Below are positions 39,496-47,677 of a stretch of DNA of 64,000 nt, in pieces. Under the pieces are notes generated by a model, which searched no databases, was not told the origin of the DNA, and was given only the letters and a program-made list of their open reading frames with translations. Positions within the stretch are counted from its first letter, which is position 1, and every line of letters begins with the position of its first letter. Origin of the DNA: Falcatimonas sp. MSJ-15 (GTDB taxonomy: Bacteria > Bacillota > Clostridia > Lachnospirales > Lachnospiraceae); the NCBI RefSeq assembly GCF_018918265.1, contig NZ_JAHLQC010000002.1, positions 186,001 to 250,000 of the forward strand. The letters run 5' to 3'. A program made the translations under genes and the position numbers.

Positions 39496-39564
39496 AATAT
39501 CTACCTCCTAATTGTTATATATTGTAAAAGCAAGTCAAGTGGGGTTTAGCCTTTCTATGTTTAT

Positions 39565-39593
39565 ATTACAATACGTATTAATACGTATGTCAA
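39565..39593 (-). promoter_or_regulatory. Promoter and palindromic operator of the orphan hicB
   Basis: TTGACA (39588-39593), 17-nt spacer, TGTAAT (39565-39570). The whole spacer is part of the perfect palindrome ATACGTATTAATACGTAT (39571-39588), a strong sign of autorepression. Confidence 0.8.
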
Positions 39594-39625
39594 GTATATA
39601 TTTTCAATTATCCCAATTATTTTTC

Positions 39626-39654
39626 TTGTATCGAACAAATTTTCGTTATATAAT
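39626..39654 (+). promoter_or_regulatory. Integrase promoter
   Basis: TTGTAT (39626-39631), 17-nt spacer, TATAAT (39649-39654), 32 nt before the integrase ATG. The spacer has an imperfect repeat CGAA...TTCG. It looks like a vegetative sigma-A promoter; I see no CATA-type sporulation element. Confidence 0.72.
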
Positions 39655-39686
39655 AGACTTATCAAATTCAAAAGGAGTGCTTTTCT

Positions 39687-41261
39687 ATGATTACTTTTGA
39701 CAACATAATTATATATTTAAGAAAATCTCGTTCTGATGACCCTAATCTATCTGTGAATGAAGTTTTGTTAAGGCATGAAGCTGATTTACAGGAATATTGT
39801 ATGCGTGAATTCGGCAAGACTATGCCAGAAGACCGAATATACAGAGAAGTAGTTAGTGGTGAGACTATTAATGACCGTCCTGTTATGATTCAGATAATGC
39901 GATTGCTTGAAACAGGTATTATTGATGCTGTACTGGTTGTAGAGCCACAGCGATTATCAAGAGGTGATATGCAAGACTGTGGAAGAATTATTAATACACT
40001 TAGGTATACTAATACACTTGTTATTACTCCACCAAAGACATACAATCTCAATGATGAATATGATAGGAAGTTTTTTGAGATGGAACTTACAAGAGGTAAT
40101 GATTATCTTGAATATAATAAAAAGATTCTTAACAGAGGTCGTATCCGTTCTGTAAGAGAGGGTAACTTCATTGCATCAGTTCCACCATATGGATATAAGA
40201 AGATTAAAGTTGGGGAAGGGAAGAACAGTTACCATACTCTTAAGATTGTTCCTGATGAAGCCGAAGCCGTAAAGATTATGTTTCATCTATACATTAATAA
40301 ACATTATGGATTTACCAATATCGCCAATTATTTAGATGCTCATGGGTATATACCACGCAAATCGGCACATTGGTCACCTGCTGCTATAAGTGATATGATT
40401 GATAATCCTGTATATATGGGTAAGATACGTTGGAACTATCTTAAGACACAGAAAAAGATTGTTAATGGTGAGATTGTTAAGACTAGACCGATTAACAGGA
40501 ATACAGAAGATGTTATTCTTGTTGATGGCAGACATGAAGCGATAATTGACGAAAATACATTTAATCAGGCATTAATAAGACGTGGTAACTCTCCAAGACT
40601 AAAAAAGGGGACTGAACTTCAAAACCCTTTTGCCGGTATTCTCTTCTGTGGTTCATGCAATAGGGCAATGTCTTTTAAGCAATTCACAGACAGACGTTCA
40701 AGCACAGGACACATAAGTGAAAGTATGCTATGTAATAATCAGCGAATATGTCATACCAAGTCTGTAAGTTATTCTGATTTTATCAACAATGTTAAAGCCT
40801 CGCTTAAGACTTCTATACATGATTTTGAGGTTCTTCTTAATAACAATAATGACGATAAAGAACTTGAACGCAAACAGTATATAAGAAGTCTTGAATTGGA
40901 ACTTGAACGCATCAAGGAGAAAGACAGCAGGCAAAAAGATGCTTATGAAGATGGCATATATACTAAAGTAGAATATGCCAAGAGAAATGCTAAATTACAG
41001 GAACAATTAGCTTTTACAGAAAAAAAACTTGAAGAAGCAAGACAGATAAAATCTTATACTGACATCTATAAAGAGCAGATAGCCAAATATACAAGATGCC
41101 TTGATATAATCAGCGATAATAATATAACTGCTGCAACAAAAAATGAATTATTAAAACCTCTTATCAGCAAGATTGTATATTATAACAATCAACAGTCTAA
41201 AGCAGGTCTTGGAAGATATATCAAGAACGAATTTACTCTTGATATCTTTCTTAATGTGTGA
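39687..41261 (+). CDS. Large serine recombinase (phage integrase)
   Basis: 524 residues. N-terminal resolvase domain: IIIYLRKSRSDDPN with catalytic Ser near residue 14; VVSGETINDRP; VVEPQRLSRGD with the conserved Arg. Recombinase domain at 160-290 (ASVPPYGYKKI.., GFTNIANYLDAHGYIPRKSAHWSPAAISDMIDNPVYMGKIRW). Zinc ribbon with Cys 321, 324, 349 and 355. Coiled coil about 390-470. RBS AAAAGGAG. It ends 76 nt before the attR core, the normal position, and should catalyse attP x attB integration. Excision needs a directionality factor, which I could not identify. Confidence 0.96.
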   Translation: MITFDNIIIYLRKSRSDDPNLSVNEVLLRHEADLQEYCMREFGKTMPEDRIYREVVSGETINDRPVMIQIMRLLETGIIDAVLVVEPQRLSRGDMQDCGRIINTLRYTNTLVITPPKTYNLNDEYDRKFFEMELTRGNDYLEYNKKILNRGRIRSVREGNFIASVPPYGYKKIKVGEGKNSYHTLKIVPDEAEAVKIMFHLYINKHYGFTNIANYLDAHGYIPRKSAHWSPAAISDMIDNPVYMGKIRWNYLKTQKKIVNGEIVKTRPINRNTEDVILVDGRHEAIIDENTFNQALIRRGNSPRLKKGTELQNPFAGILFCGSCNRAMSFKQFTDRRSSTGHISESMLCNNQRICHTKSVSYSDFINNVKASLKTSIHDFEVLLNNNNDDKELERKQYIRSLELELERIKEKDSRQKDAYEDGIYTKVEYAKRNAKLQEQLAFTEKKLEEARQIKSYTDIYKEQIAKYTRCLDIISDNNITAATKNELLKPLISKIVYYNNQQSKAGLGRYIKNEFTLDIFLNV

Positions 41262-41313
41262 ACTACCCATCACTTAAAGGTAGTGAGTTTTACGCTCCAG
41301 CTTATAAAATAAT

Positions 41314-41325
41314 CATTTCTAACAT
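41314..41325 (+). other. attP arm (right-end half)
   Basis: CATTTCTAACAT. Its mirror ATGTTGGAAATG is at 2571-2582; 11 of 12 bases agree. In the excised circle they flank the core 26 nt apart, the arrangement expected for the zinc-ribbon contacts of a serine integrase dimer. Confidence 0.65.
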
Positions 41326-41337
41326 TGATGTTCTGAT

Positions 41338-41348
41338 GAACTTGCACA
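41338..41348 (+). other. attR core (GAACTTGCACA)
   Basis: Direct repeat of 2557-2567. The bases after it (CTTTGAGATG) continue the cotJC reading frame as His-Phe-Glu-Met. Confidence 0.85.
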
Positions 41349-41742
41349 CTTTGAGATGATATGTGCCATAGTATATCAGCTTACAAGGAATCTTACTCCT
41401 GAACAGATTAAAAATTCAGCATTTGCACCATATTATATAGATCATACAACAGCATTATGGCCACAAGCTGCCGGTGGAACGCCTTTTAGTGCAACTGTAT
41501 TTCAATCAAAAGGTGATACAATAACAGATCTTACTGAAGATTTGGCAGCAGAGCAAAAAGCAAGAACAACTTATGATAATATCTTAAGACTTACTGATGA
41601 TCCCGACGTACGAGAACCTATTAAATTCTTAAGAGCAAGAGAAATCGTACACTTCCAGCGTTTCGGTGAAGCTCTTGGCATTGTTACTGATAAACTTAAT
41701 TCCAAGAACTTCTATGCTTTTAATCCCGAATTTGATAAATAA
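41349..41742 (+). CDS. cotJC: CotJC, 3' part, separated by the prophage
   Basis: Continues cotJC from codon 68 (last base of CAC) to TAA at 41742. FEMICAIVYQLTRNLTPEQI.., YYIDHTTALWPQAAGGTPFSATV.., FLRAREIVHFQRFGEAL are typical of manganese-catalase-like CotJC. Predicted ligands E136 and H169 are 33 apart, the same spacing as E148 and H181 of Lactobacillus manganese catalase. There is no RBS before the first in-frame ATG (41356), so it is not expressed alone. Confidence 0.92.
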
Positions 41743-42107
41743 TATCCTATATTATGGATTAGTATATAGCTTCAGAATACTATCCTTTCATACTTTAATT
41801 ATATTGGTTGGCACAAAGTTCGCTATACATCACTTATGTATAGCGAACTTAGTACCGAATAATATGAATTGATAACATTTCTTCTTTTCTTTTGTTTTCG
41901 CAATTATATCTGTTGTATTATGAATATTTTTTACATTTTTATGCCGATATCTCACACAAAGCAACAAAATCTCACTAAAAAAAGGACTTTTTTTACAAAG
42001 ATGTTCTTTTTTGCATACTTTTTAAGCCTTTTTGGAGAGAAATAATCTTTGAAATACTGTATAATATATTTAATTATTAAACGAAAAGAGAAGGGAAGAG
42101 TTTAGAT
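41743..42107 (+). other. Intergenic region after cotJC
   Basis: 365 bp without a gene. It holds a long inverted repeat at 41816-41850 (listed separately), AT-rich DNA, and a TATAAT at 42060-42065 that may be the -10 of rhaD. No -35 is clear. Confidence 0.6.
41816..41850. repeat. Perfect 15-bp inverted repeat downstream of cotJC
   Basis: AAGTTCGCTATACAT and ATGTATAGCGAACTT around a 5-nt loop (CACTT). The similarity extends outward (GGCACA against AGTACC, with two mismatches). No T-run follows on either strand, so it is an unusual terminator or another kind of structured element. It lies 74 nt after the cotJC stop. Confidence 0.7.
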
Positions 42108-42935
42108 ATGAGTATTTTAGATGTAAAATTTGTACAAGGTTTCATTCGTATGTGCAATGATGGTTGGGAACAAGGATGGCATGAAAGAAATGGTGGCAAT
42201 CTTTCTTATAGAATTAAGCCAGAAGAACTTGACGAAGTAAAAGAATATCTTAAAAAAGATGCCGAATGGAGACCTATTGGCACACAGGTTCCTGATCTTT
42301 CGGGTGAATACTTCATGGTAACAGGTAGTGGCAAATACTTTAGAAACGTGATTCTTGATCCTGAAGACAGCACTTGTATTATTGAACTTGATGATAAGGG
42401 CGAGAATTATAGAATACTTTGGGGACTTGTAAATGGTGGCAGACCTACAAGCGAACTTCCAAGCCATCTTATGAATCATGAAGTTAAGAAAAAAGCTTCT
42501 AATGGAAAGCATAGAGTTATATATCACGCACATACAACCAATGTAATTGCTCTTACTTTTGTTCTTCCTCTAAAAGATGAAATCTTCACAAGAGAATTAT
42601 GGGAGATGGCAACTGAATGTCCTGTTGTATTCCCATCAGGCATTGGTGTTGTAGGATGGATGGTTCCTGGTGGACGTGATATAGCTGTTGCTACAAGTGA
42701 GCTTATGAAGAAATATGACGTTGCTATATGGGCACATCATGGTATGTTTTGCTCAGGCGAAGATTTTGATCTGACATTCGGACTTATGCATACTGTTGAA
42801 AAATCAGCAGAGATTCTTGTCAAGATGCTCTCAATAAGACCAGACAAGCTTCAGACAATTACACCACAGAATTTTAGAGACTTAGCAAAAGACTTTAAAG
42901 TTACATTACCAGAACAGTTCTTATATGAAAAATAA
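42108..42935 (+). CDS. rhaD: Rhamnulose-1-phosphate aldolase
   Basis: 275 residues. Class II aldolase/RhaD features: CNDGWEQGWHERNGGNLSYRI, FMVTGSGKYFRNV, LPSHLMNHEVKKKASNGKHRVIYHAHTTNVIALTF (zinc His-x-His), FPSGIGVVGWMVPGG, and IWAHHGMFCSGEDFDLTFGLMHTVEKSAEI. It splits L-rhamnulose 1-phosphate into dihydroxyacetone phosphate and L-lactaldehyde. It stands alone here, without rhaA or rhaB. RBS AGAAGGGAAG. Confidence 0.93.
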   Translation: MSILDVKFVQGFIRMCNDGWEQGWHERNGGNLSYRIKPEELDEVKEYLKKDAEWRPIGTQVPDLSGEYFMVTGSGKYFRNVILDPEDSTCIIELDDKGENYRILWGLVNGGRPTSELPSHLMNHEVKKKASNGKHRVIYHAHTTNVIALTFVLPLKDEIFTRELWEMATECPVVFPSGIGVVGWMVPGGRDIAVATSELMKKYDVAIWAHHGMFCSGEDFDLTFGLMHTVEKSAEILVKMLSIRPDKLQTITPQNFRDLAKDFKVTLPEQFLYEK

Positions 42936-43020
42936 TTTTTGATTTTTCTTAATATTAATTTTTCTTATATTGTTTTTTCATATATTAATATAAATAATAT
43001 AATTAAGATATTACCTAAAA

Positions 43021-43071
43021 AAAGAAATCGAATCAATATCGTTATTTTTCTGATACTGATTCGATTTCTTT
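43021..43071. terminator. Bidirectional terminator
   Basis: AAAGAAATCGAATCA pairs perfectly with TGATTCGATTTCTTT (15 bp); the loop contains a further small stem. It lies between convergent rhaD and the transglutaminase gene. Confidence 0.8.
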
Positions 43072-43097
43072 AGATTGAATAACAAAATAGGCATATC

Positions 43098-44243
43098 TTA
43101 TTCATCGCCAAATCTTATATTATATACTCTATATTCATCGCCATAACTGTGTTCAGACAATGTATATGAATAATAATGATAGAATACTCTATTAAGATCT
43201 GCTTCATCTTCGCCTTTCCATAAGACTGACACTTCCTGCTTATTCTCTGCAACAGCTCTGTCTATAATGTCCTCTATCTTCTCCGTTGTTGATGCTATAA
43301 GATCATTTTTAACAAAATAATTATCACCGACAGATATCGCCTGTGGATACCTGCCTCTGTTCCATATATGATCTGCACTTATCACTTCATCTGTCACATT
43401 AAAATAATTATGATATACATAATCACCAGTATCCGGTACAGGATCATCCCATGTCACGTCAACATGATACCAGTTCTCATTAATCTTAACAAGATTCCAG
43501 GCATGAGCCTCACCATCAGCCTTACCTGATACAGTCCTGCTCTCAATTCCACACATCATAAGTAATGTTCTATATGTCTCAGCATAACCACTGCATACTG
43601 ATTCTCCAATTATAAGTGTTCCATATGCTGTATAGTCATCTTCTTCAAGATTATTATTTTGCAAATCTTCTATATTATATCTGCAATTTTTTACAATATA
43701 ATCATGTAACACAAGTGCCTTCTCATATTCATCCATACTATCATTAATATACTCTGCCATTATCTCAAGCATCTTAGCATATGTAATACTCTGCTTCTCT
43801 GTCATTCTACTAAGGTCATTATTGTTAAAAGCATATTCATAAGCATAATAATCTGTATATGTAAACTCAATATGCTCTGTTATTACACCCTGTCTTGATT
43901 CACTTACCGTATATGATATTGAATCAACTCCATCAATGAGATTAAACAGTTCTTCTGTTGATAATATATTATCTCTGTCAGCGAGTCTAATATCTATACT
44001 ATTTCTATTATTGTATATTTCTTCCATCATAACATTTCTTATATCTTCCCTACTTGAACATAAGGGATATACATATTCAATTGTTGTCTCATCTTCATTA
44101 CCTGCAAATTTCAAATCCAAAAATGAGCCTTTTCCAATGAATTTTGAAAAAAGAGCATTATCAGGATATGCCATGTTTATCATAAATAATGATGTAATTG
44201 TAATAAACAGCATAACAGATAATATCTTTAAAAACTTCTTCAC
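43098..44243 (-). CDS. Transglutaminase-like membrane-anchored protein
   Basis: About 381 residues from a GTG at 44243 (AAGGAG 8 nt upstream); the ATG at 44279 has no RBS. An N-terminal signal anchor (FLKILSVMLFITITSLFMINMAY). The transglutaminase core has Cys in GESVCSGYAETYRTLLMMCGIESRTVSG, His in EAHAWNLVKI and Asp in WYHVDVTWDDP. It probably modifies or cleaves peptides outside the membrane. It is divergent from the DUF58 gene; such proteins are often linked. Confidence 0.85.
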   Translation of the reverse strand: MKKFLKILSVMLFITITSLFMINMAYPDNALFSKFIGKGSFLDLKFAGNEDETTIEYVYPLCSSREDIRNVMMEEIYNNRNSIDIRLADRDNILSTEELFNLIDGVDSISYTVSESRQGVITEHIEFTYTDYYAYEYAFNNNDLSRMTEKQSITYAKMLEIMAEYINDSMDEYEKALVLHDYIVKNCRYNIEDLQNNNLEEDDYTAYGTLIIGESVCSGYAETYRTLLMMCGIESRTVSGKADGEAHAWNLVKINENWYHVDVTWDDPVPDTGDYVYHNYFNVTDEVISADHIWNRGRYPQAISVGDNYFVKNDLIASTTEKIEDIIDRAVAENKQEVSVLWKGEDEADLNRVFYHYYSYTLSEHSYGDEYRVYNIRFGDE

Positions 44244-44412
44244 ACTATTTTTGCTCCTTACTTCTAAAACTATGTTCATTATTTTAGTTTACCAAAATTA
44301 CCAAAAATCTTCAATACTTCTGGCAAATTTTATTAATTTTTAACATTTTTATAGACTTAACGTGTTAAAAATAGTAAAATTATATTACCAAACACTTATA
44401 GGAGGGTTATTA

Positions 44413-45549
44413 ATGATCAAAACTTTACTAATACTTTTAGGTATTCTTGTAATATATTTTTTGCAAAAACATCTATATTCAAAACATTGGAAATCCGGAT
44501 TGAGTACCAGCCTTGCATTTGATATGCCTTCATGTGTTGAAGGTGATACTGTAACATTTACACAGACAGTAACCAATAACAAGCTGTTACCACTTCCACT
44601 ACTTGAATTAAAATTTCATGCCAGCAAATATCTTAACTTTAATGAGATGGATGATATTAATGAAAGCGATCTTGAATATATTGACAATGTATACTCACTT
44701 CTTTTCTTCCAAAAAGTTAAACGAAAACTTAATGTGAGATGTACAAAACGAGGTTTTTATCATATAGATAAAGTTGATCTTGTCTCATCTGATCTTCTGA
44801 TGGGACATACACAGACCGTTCAGGCCTCATCTGATGCTTCCATTCTCGTCTATCCGTTACCAATAGACGTTCATCAGATTCTTATTCCGTATAATATGGT
44901 TATGGGCGATATTCTATCAAAACGTTATTCCACAACCGATCCTTTTGAATTCAGAGGAATTCGTGAATATGATATTAATGATACGATGAAAAGTATTAAC
45001 TGGAAACAATCAGCACGAACCGGTTCTCTTAAAGTTAATCTTCATGATTATACTAACAGCCAAAAAGTCCATATTCTTCTTAATCTTGAATCAGAATCTA
45101 TCTGGGATTATACAAGACTTAAAGAGGAATCTATAAGAATTGCATGTTCTCTTTGTACTATGTTCATATCAGAAGGAATACAGACTGCACTTACCTCTAA
45201 TGGTCGTGATATAGCTGCTGAACAAAATATTACAATACCATTTGGCTGTGGTCAGTCACATATTGACACTATATCTGCTGAACTTGCACTTTGCGATTAC
45301 AATGGTAATCTTACTTCTTTTTGTGACATTATAAAAGATATACAAATGGCTGATGCCTCTAACAATGATGCTCCATTTTATATTCTTATATCAGAGAATC
45401 GTAACAAAACTCTTCAGGATGCTTTTTCTACAATAATAGAGAATGACGATTATTTGTACATCATTCCTCTACATCCAGAAGTATCTGATAGAAATGTAAC
45501 TGTCAATTATAACAATATATTAGAGTGGGAGGTACCTTATGCCAATTAA
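44413..45549 (+). CDS. DUF58 family protein
   Basis: About 378 residues from the ATG at 44413 (GGAGGG upstream); the frame opens at 44362. A TM start (LLILLGILVIYFLQKHLYS), beta domain, then the DUF58 signature YSTTDPFEFRGIREYDINDTMKSINWKQSARTGSLKVNLHDYT and a vWA-like remainder. DUF58 proteins act with MoxR ATPases and transglutaminase/DUF4129 proteins in envelope processes; no moxR is seen here. Overlaps the next gene by 11 nt. Confidence 0.88.
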   Translation: MIKTLLILLGILVIYFLQKHLYSKHWKSGLSTSLAFDMPSCVEGDTVTFTQTVTNNKLLPLPLLELKFHASKYLNFNEMDDINESDLEYIDNVYSLLFFQKVKRKLNVRCTKRGFYHIDKVDLVSSDLLMGHTQTVQASSDASILVYPLPIDVHQILIPYNMVMGDILSKRYSTTDPFEFRGIREYDINDTMKSINWKQSARTGSLKVNLHDYTNSQKVHILLNLESESIWDYTRLKEESIRIACSLCTMFISEGIQTALTSNGRDIAAEQNITIPFGCGQSHIDTISAELALCDYNGNLTSFCDIIKDIQMADASNNDAPFYILISENRNKTLQDAFSTIIENDDYLYIIPLHPEVSDRNVTVNYNNILEWEVPYAN

Positions 45550-46831
45550 AAAATTAATACCTGTCAATTGTGTTATCATTCAGACTCTTATCTACTCTAG
45601 TCTGCTTACCATAATAGCACTTGAATCTTATGGAAAAGATTATAGAAATATTGTCTATACACTTCCTATTATAATTCCTATTACTATTTTTATGATAATC
45701 AGGCATAGATGCAATGTTATGTCAACATACATTCTTCTTAATATTGCAACTATCATCTTTAGCACTTTTTTATTCAAAGGATCATTCCTTAGATTTGCAG
45801 CTGTACTTATTATGCTTGTTCTATCTATAAGTTCTTATAAGATGAAGACTTCTGATGTAAGTAATATAAGCGAGACTCCTTCAATAGTCTATGCTGCTCT
45901 ATTTGTATTTCTTGCTTTTCTAGGCTCTGGTATGCTACGTGCTAAGATATATGGGACTATTTATTCATGCTATCTTTTAGTATTTTTTATACTTGAATAT
46001 ATACAGATGACACTGTGTGGTGTATCTGGTTTTATATCTTCCAAACAACATATAAAGACTTTACCTGTTAAAAAAATACAAAGGATCAGCTTATTGCTTG
46101 TTGTGTTACTATGCATAGCTACAATTCTTGGAGCTATATTTTTTGGCAACAATCTATTTGTTAATACAATTAATAATACCAATACTCTCTTTATATATGG
46201 TTTTGGTAAAATACTAAGAGCTATTATGCCCGATAATGGTAATCCTAGTGGTGATTATTATGACTTTACTTCTAACAAAAAAAATGATATGAAAATAGAT
46301 GAAGATATTACGCCTAATATACTTAATATTATATGGAATATTATAGGTGTTATTCTTCTTATCATAACTGTTGTTATATGTGTTATAATTATATACAAAG
46401 CTATTATTTATATGATTAAGAGATTTGCAGGTGTACATATATCTAATAATGGTGATGAAACTGAATTCATCTTACAACCTGTCAGATACTCAACACTTAC
46501 AAAAAGCTCCAAAAAAACTAACGTCTTGCATCTTAAAAACAATGATAAAATCAGAGCTATATATTGCAAAACGCTAAAAAAAGCTGCTGGTAAAAAATAT
46601 ATTTTTAATTATTCGCAGACACCAGAAGAACTAAAGCATAATGTAATTGACAGTTATACAAGTCCGCTGACTGGTAAGACTTCAATAATCTCAGATCAGT
46701 CAATTACTCAAAAAAGTGCTTTTCTCACTTCTCTATATGAAGAAGCAAGATATAGTAACAACAGTCTTAGCTCTGACGATATTAAATATGCAAAAGAACT
46801 TTCAGAATCAATTGTATCTGCCAAAAGATAA
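45539..46831 (+). CDS. Multi-pass membrane protein linked to DUF58 (DUF4129-like end)
   Basis: 430 residues. About eight TM helices in the first 300 residues (IIQTLIYSSLLTIIALES.., ILNIIWNIIGVILLIITVVI). The soluble C-terminal part (IRAIYCKTLKKAAGKKYIFNYSQTPEELKHNV) resembles the DUF4129 domain that is often fused to transglutaminases. Here that pair is split into separate genes. Overlaps the DUF58 gene. Confidence 0.65.
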   Translation: MPIKKLIPVNCVIIQTLIYSSLLTIIALESYGKDYRNIVYTLPIIIPITIFMIIRHRCNVMSTYILLNIATIIFSTFLFKGSFLRFAAVLIMLVLSISSYKMKTSDVSNISETPSIVYAALFVFLAFLGSGMLRAKIYGTIYSCYLLVFFILEYIQMTLCGVSGFISSKQHIKTLPVKKIQRISLLLVVLLCIATILGAIFFGNNLFVNTINNTNTLFIYGFGKILRAIMPDNGNPSGDYYDFTSNKKNDMKIDEDITPNILNIIWNIIGVILLIITVVICVIIIYKAIIYMIKRFAGVHISNNGDETEFILQPVRYSTLTKSSKKTNVLHLKNNDKIRAIYCKTLKKAAGKKYIFNYSQTPEELKHNVIDSYTSPLTGKTSIISDQSITQKSAFLTSLYEEARYSNNSLSSDDIKYAKELSESIVSAKR

Positions 46832-46869
46832 CTAATTAACACACGATTGTATACTAAGGAGGGATTTAT

Positions 46870-47346
46870 ATGTTATATGTATTAATTATTATTGCTATTG
46901 TAGCAGGTGACTGGATTATTAAGGCACAGATGGATAAGAAACTTGATTTTAAATCACGAATCAGAATTCTTAAGAATAAGATAACACTTAACAAACTCTA
47001 TAACAAAGGTGCTATGATGAGTATATTTAAAGATAAACCACCAGTATTATACGCTGCATCATGTGGAACACTTGTATTTGCCCTATATATTCTATGCTAT
47101 CTTATTAAACATAGACCAAAAGGTAATTCCGTAGCTGTATTTCTTGTAAAACTAGGAATAGCACTTGCAATAGGTGGTGGACTTAACAATCTGATTGACA
47201 GAATCAAGAATGGACATGTGACTGATTACTTCAGTATTAATGTAAGCCGTCCCGCTTTTTTAAAACATATTGTCTTCAATCTGTCAGATATGTTTGTCTT
47301 CATAGGCACTACACTTGCTGGAATATCTGCATTATTTGTTAATTAA
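46870..47346 (+). CDS. lspA: Signal peptidase II-like protein
   Basis: 158 residues, four TM helices. Conserved blocks: N-terminal VAGDWIIKAQMD (usual D..K motif), LYNKGAMMSI (the N-x-GA block), GGGLNNLIDRIKNGHVTDYF with catalytic Asp, and FNLSDMFVFIG with the second catalytic Asp. It removes lipoprotein signal peptides. It is shorter and more diverged than typical LspA, so it may be a second or specialised copy. Confidence 0.8.
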   Translation: MLYVLIIIAIVAGDWIIKAQMDKKLDFKSRIRILKNKITLNKLYNKGAMMSIFKDKPPVLYAASCGTLVFALYILCYLIKHRPKGNSVAVFLVKLGIALAIGGGLNNLIDRIKNGHVTDYFSINVSRPAFLKHIVFNLSDMFVFIGTTLAGISALFVN

Positions 47347-47677
47347 TCGTAACTGATTGATTATTATAATAAAACAGAATACAAACACTATTGTTTTTGT
47401 GATTAATCATTCGCATAATTATATCAGAACAGCTATGTTCTAATATGACATATCATAATATATCGTATCATAATATGTTATACCAAATAAACTGATTAAA
47501 TATCTAATGCAAAGTGCCAAAAAACGATCACCCAGATGTAGATTTGTGTGATCGTTTTTCTATGCACATAATTTTTTCTATTATCATTTTTTTGATTCTT
47601 CTTTTTCTATTTTTCTTTTGACTCTTATTTTTCCTTTGAGTCTTCTATTGTCATTTTTCCTTTAATTCTTATTTTTT
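47347..47677 (+). other. Intergenic region, lspA-like to S8 protease
   Basis: 331 bp, no gene seen. Contains the terminator at 47519-47559 and, at 47575-47690, a pyrimidine-rich stretch of repeated TTTTTC/TTCTTATT units without clear function. Confidence 0.6.
47519..47559. terminator. Bidirectional terminator
   Basis: AAAACGATCAC pairs with GTGATCGTTTT; A-run before and T-run after. It can serve both the lspA-like gene and the convergent S8 protease. Confidence 0.82.

Larger units (their letters stand above)
2557..41348. mobile_element. Complete temperate siphovirus-like prophage integrated in cotJC
   Basis: Bounded by an 11-bp direct repeat; the distance between repeats is 38,781 bp. It contains recognisable modules for lysis, tail, head, packaging, late regulation, replication, recombination, immunity and integration, with no obviously broken essential gene, so it may be inducible. 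Most genes run leftward on the minus strand. The immunity, accessory and integrase genes at 32.2-37.3 kb and 39.7-41.3 kb run rightward. Packaging genes are of the PBSX/SPP1 style (PBSX-like terminase, SPP1 gp6-like portal, MuF minor head protein). Confidence 0.95.

Noticed and set aside
41262..41300. IS200/IS605-like right-end hairpin (ACCCATCACTTAAAGGTAGTGAG)
   Set aside because: Only a weak stem; no transposase or TnpB nearby. It is more simply the integrase terminator.
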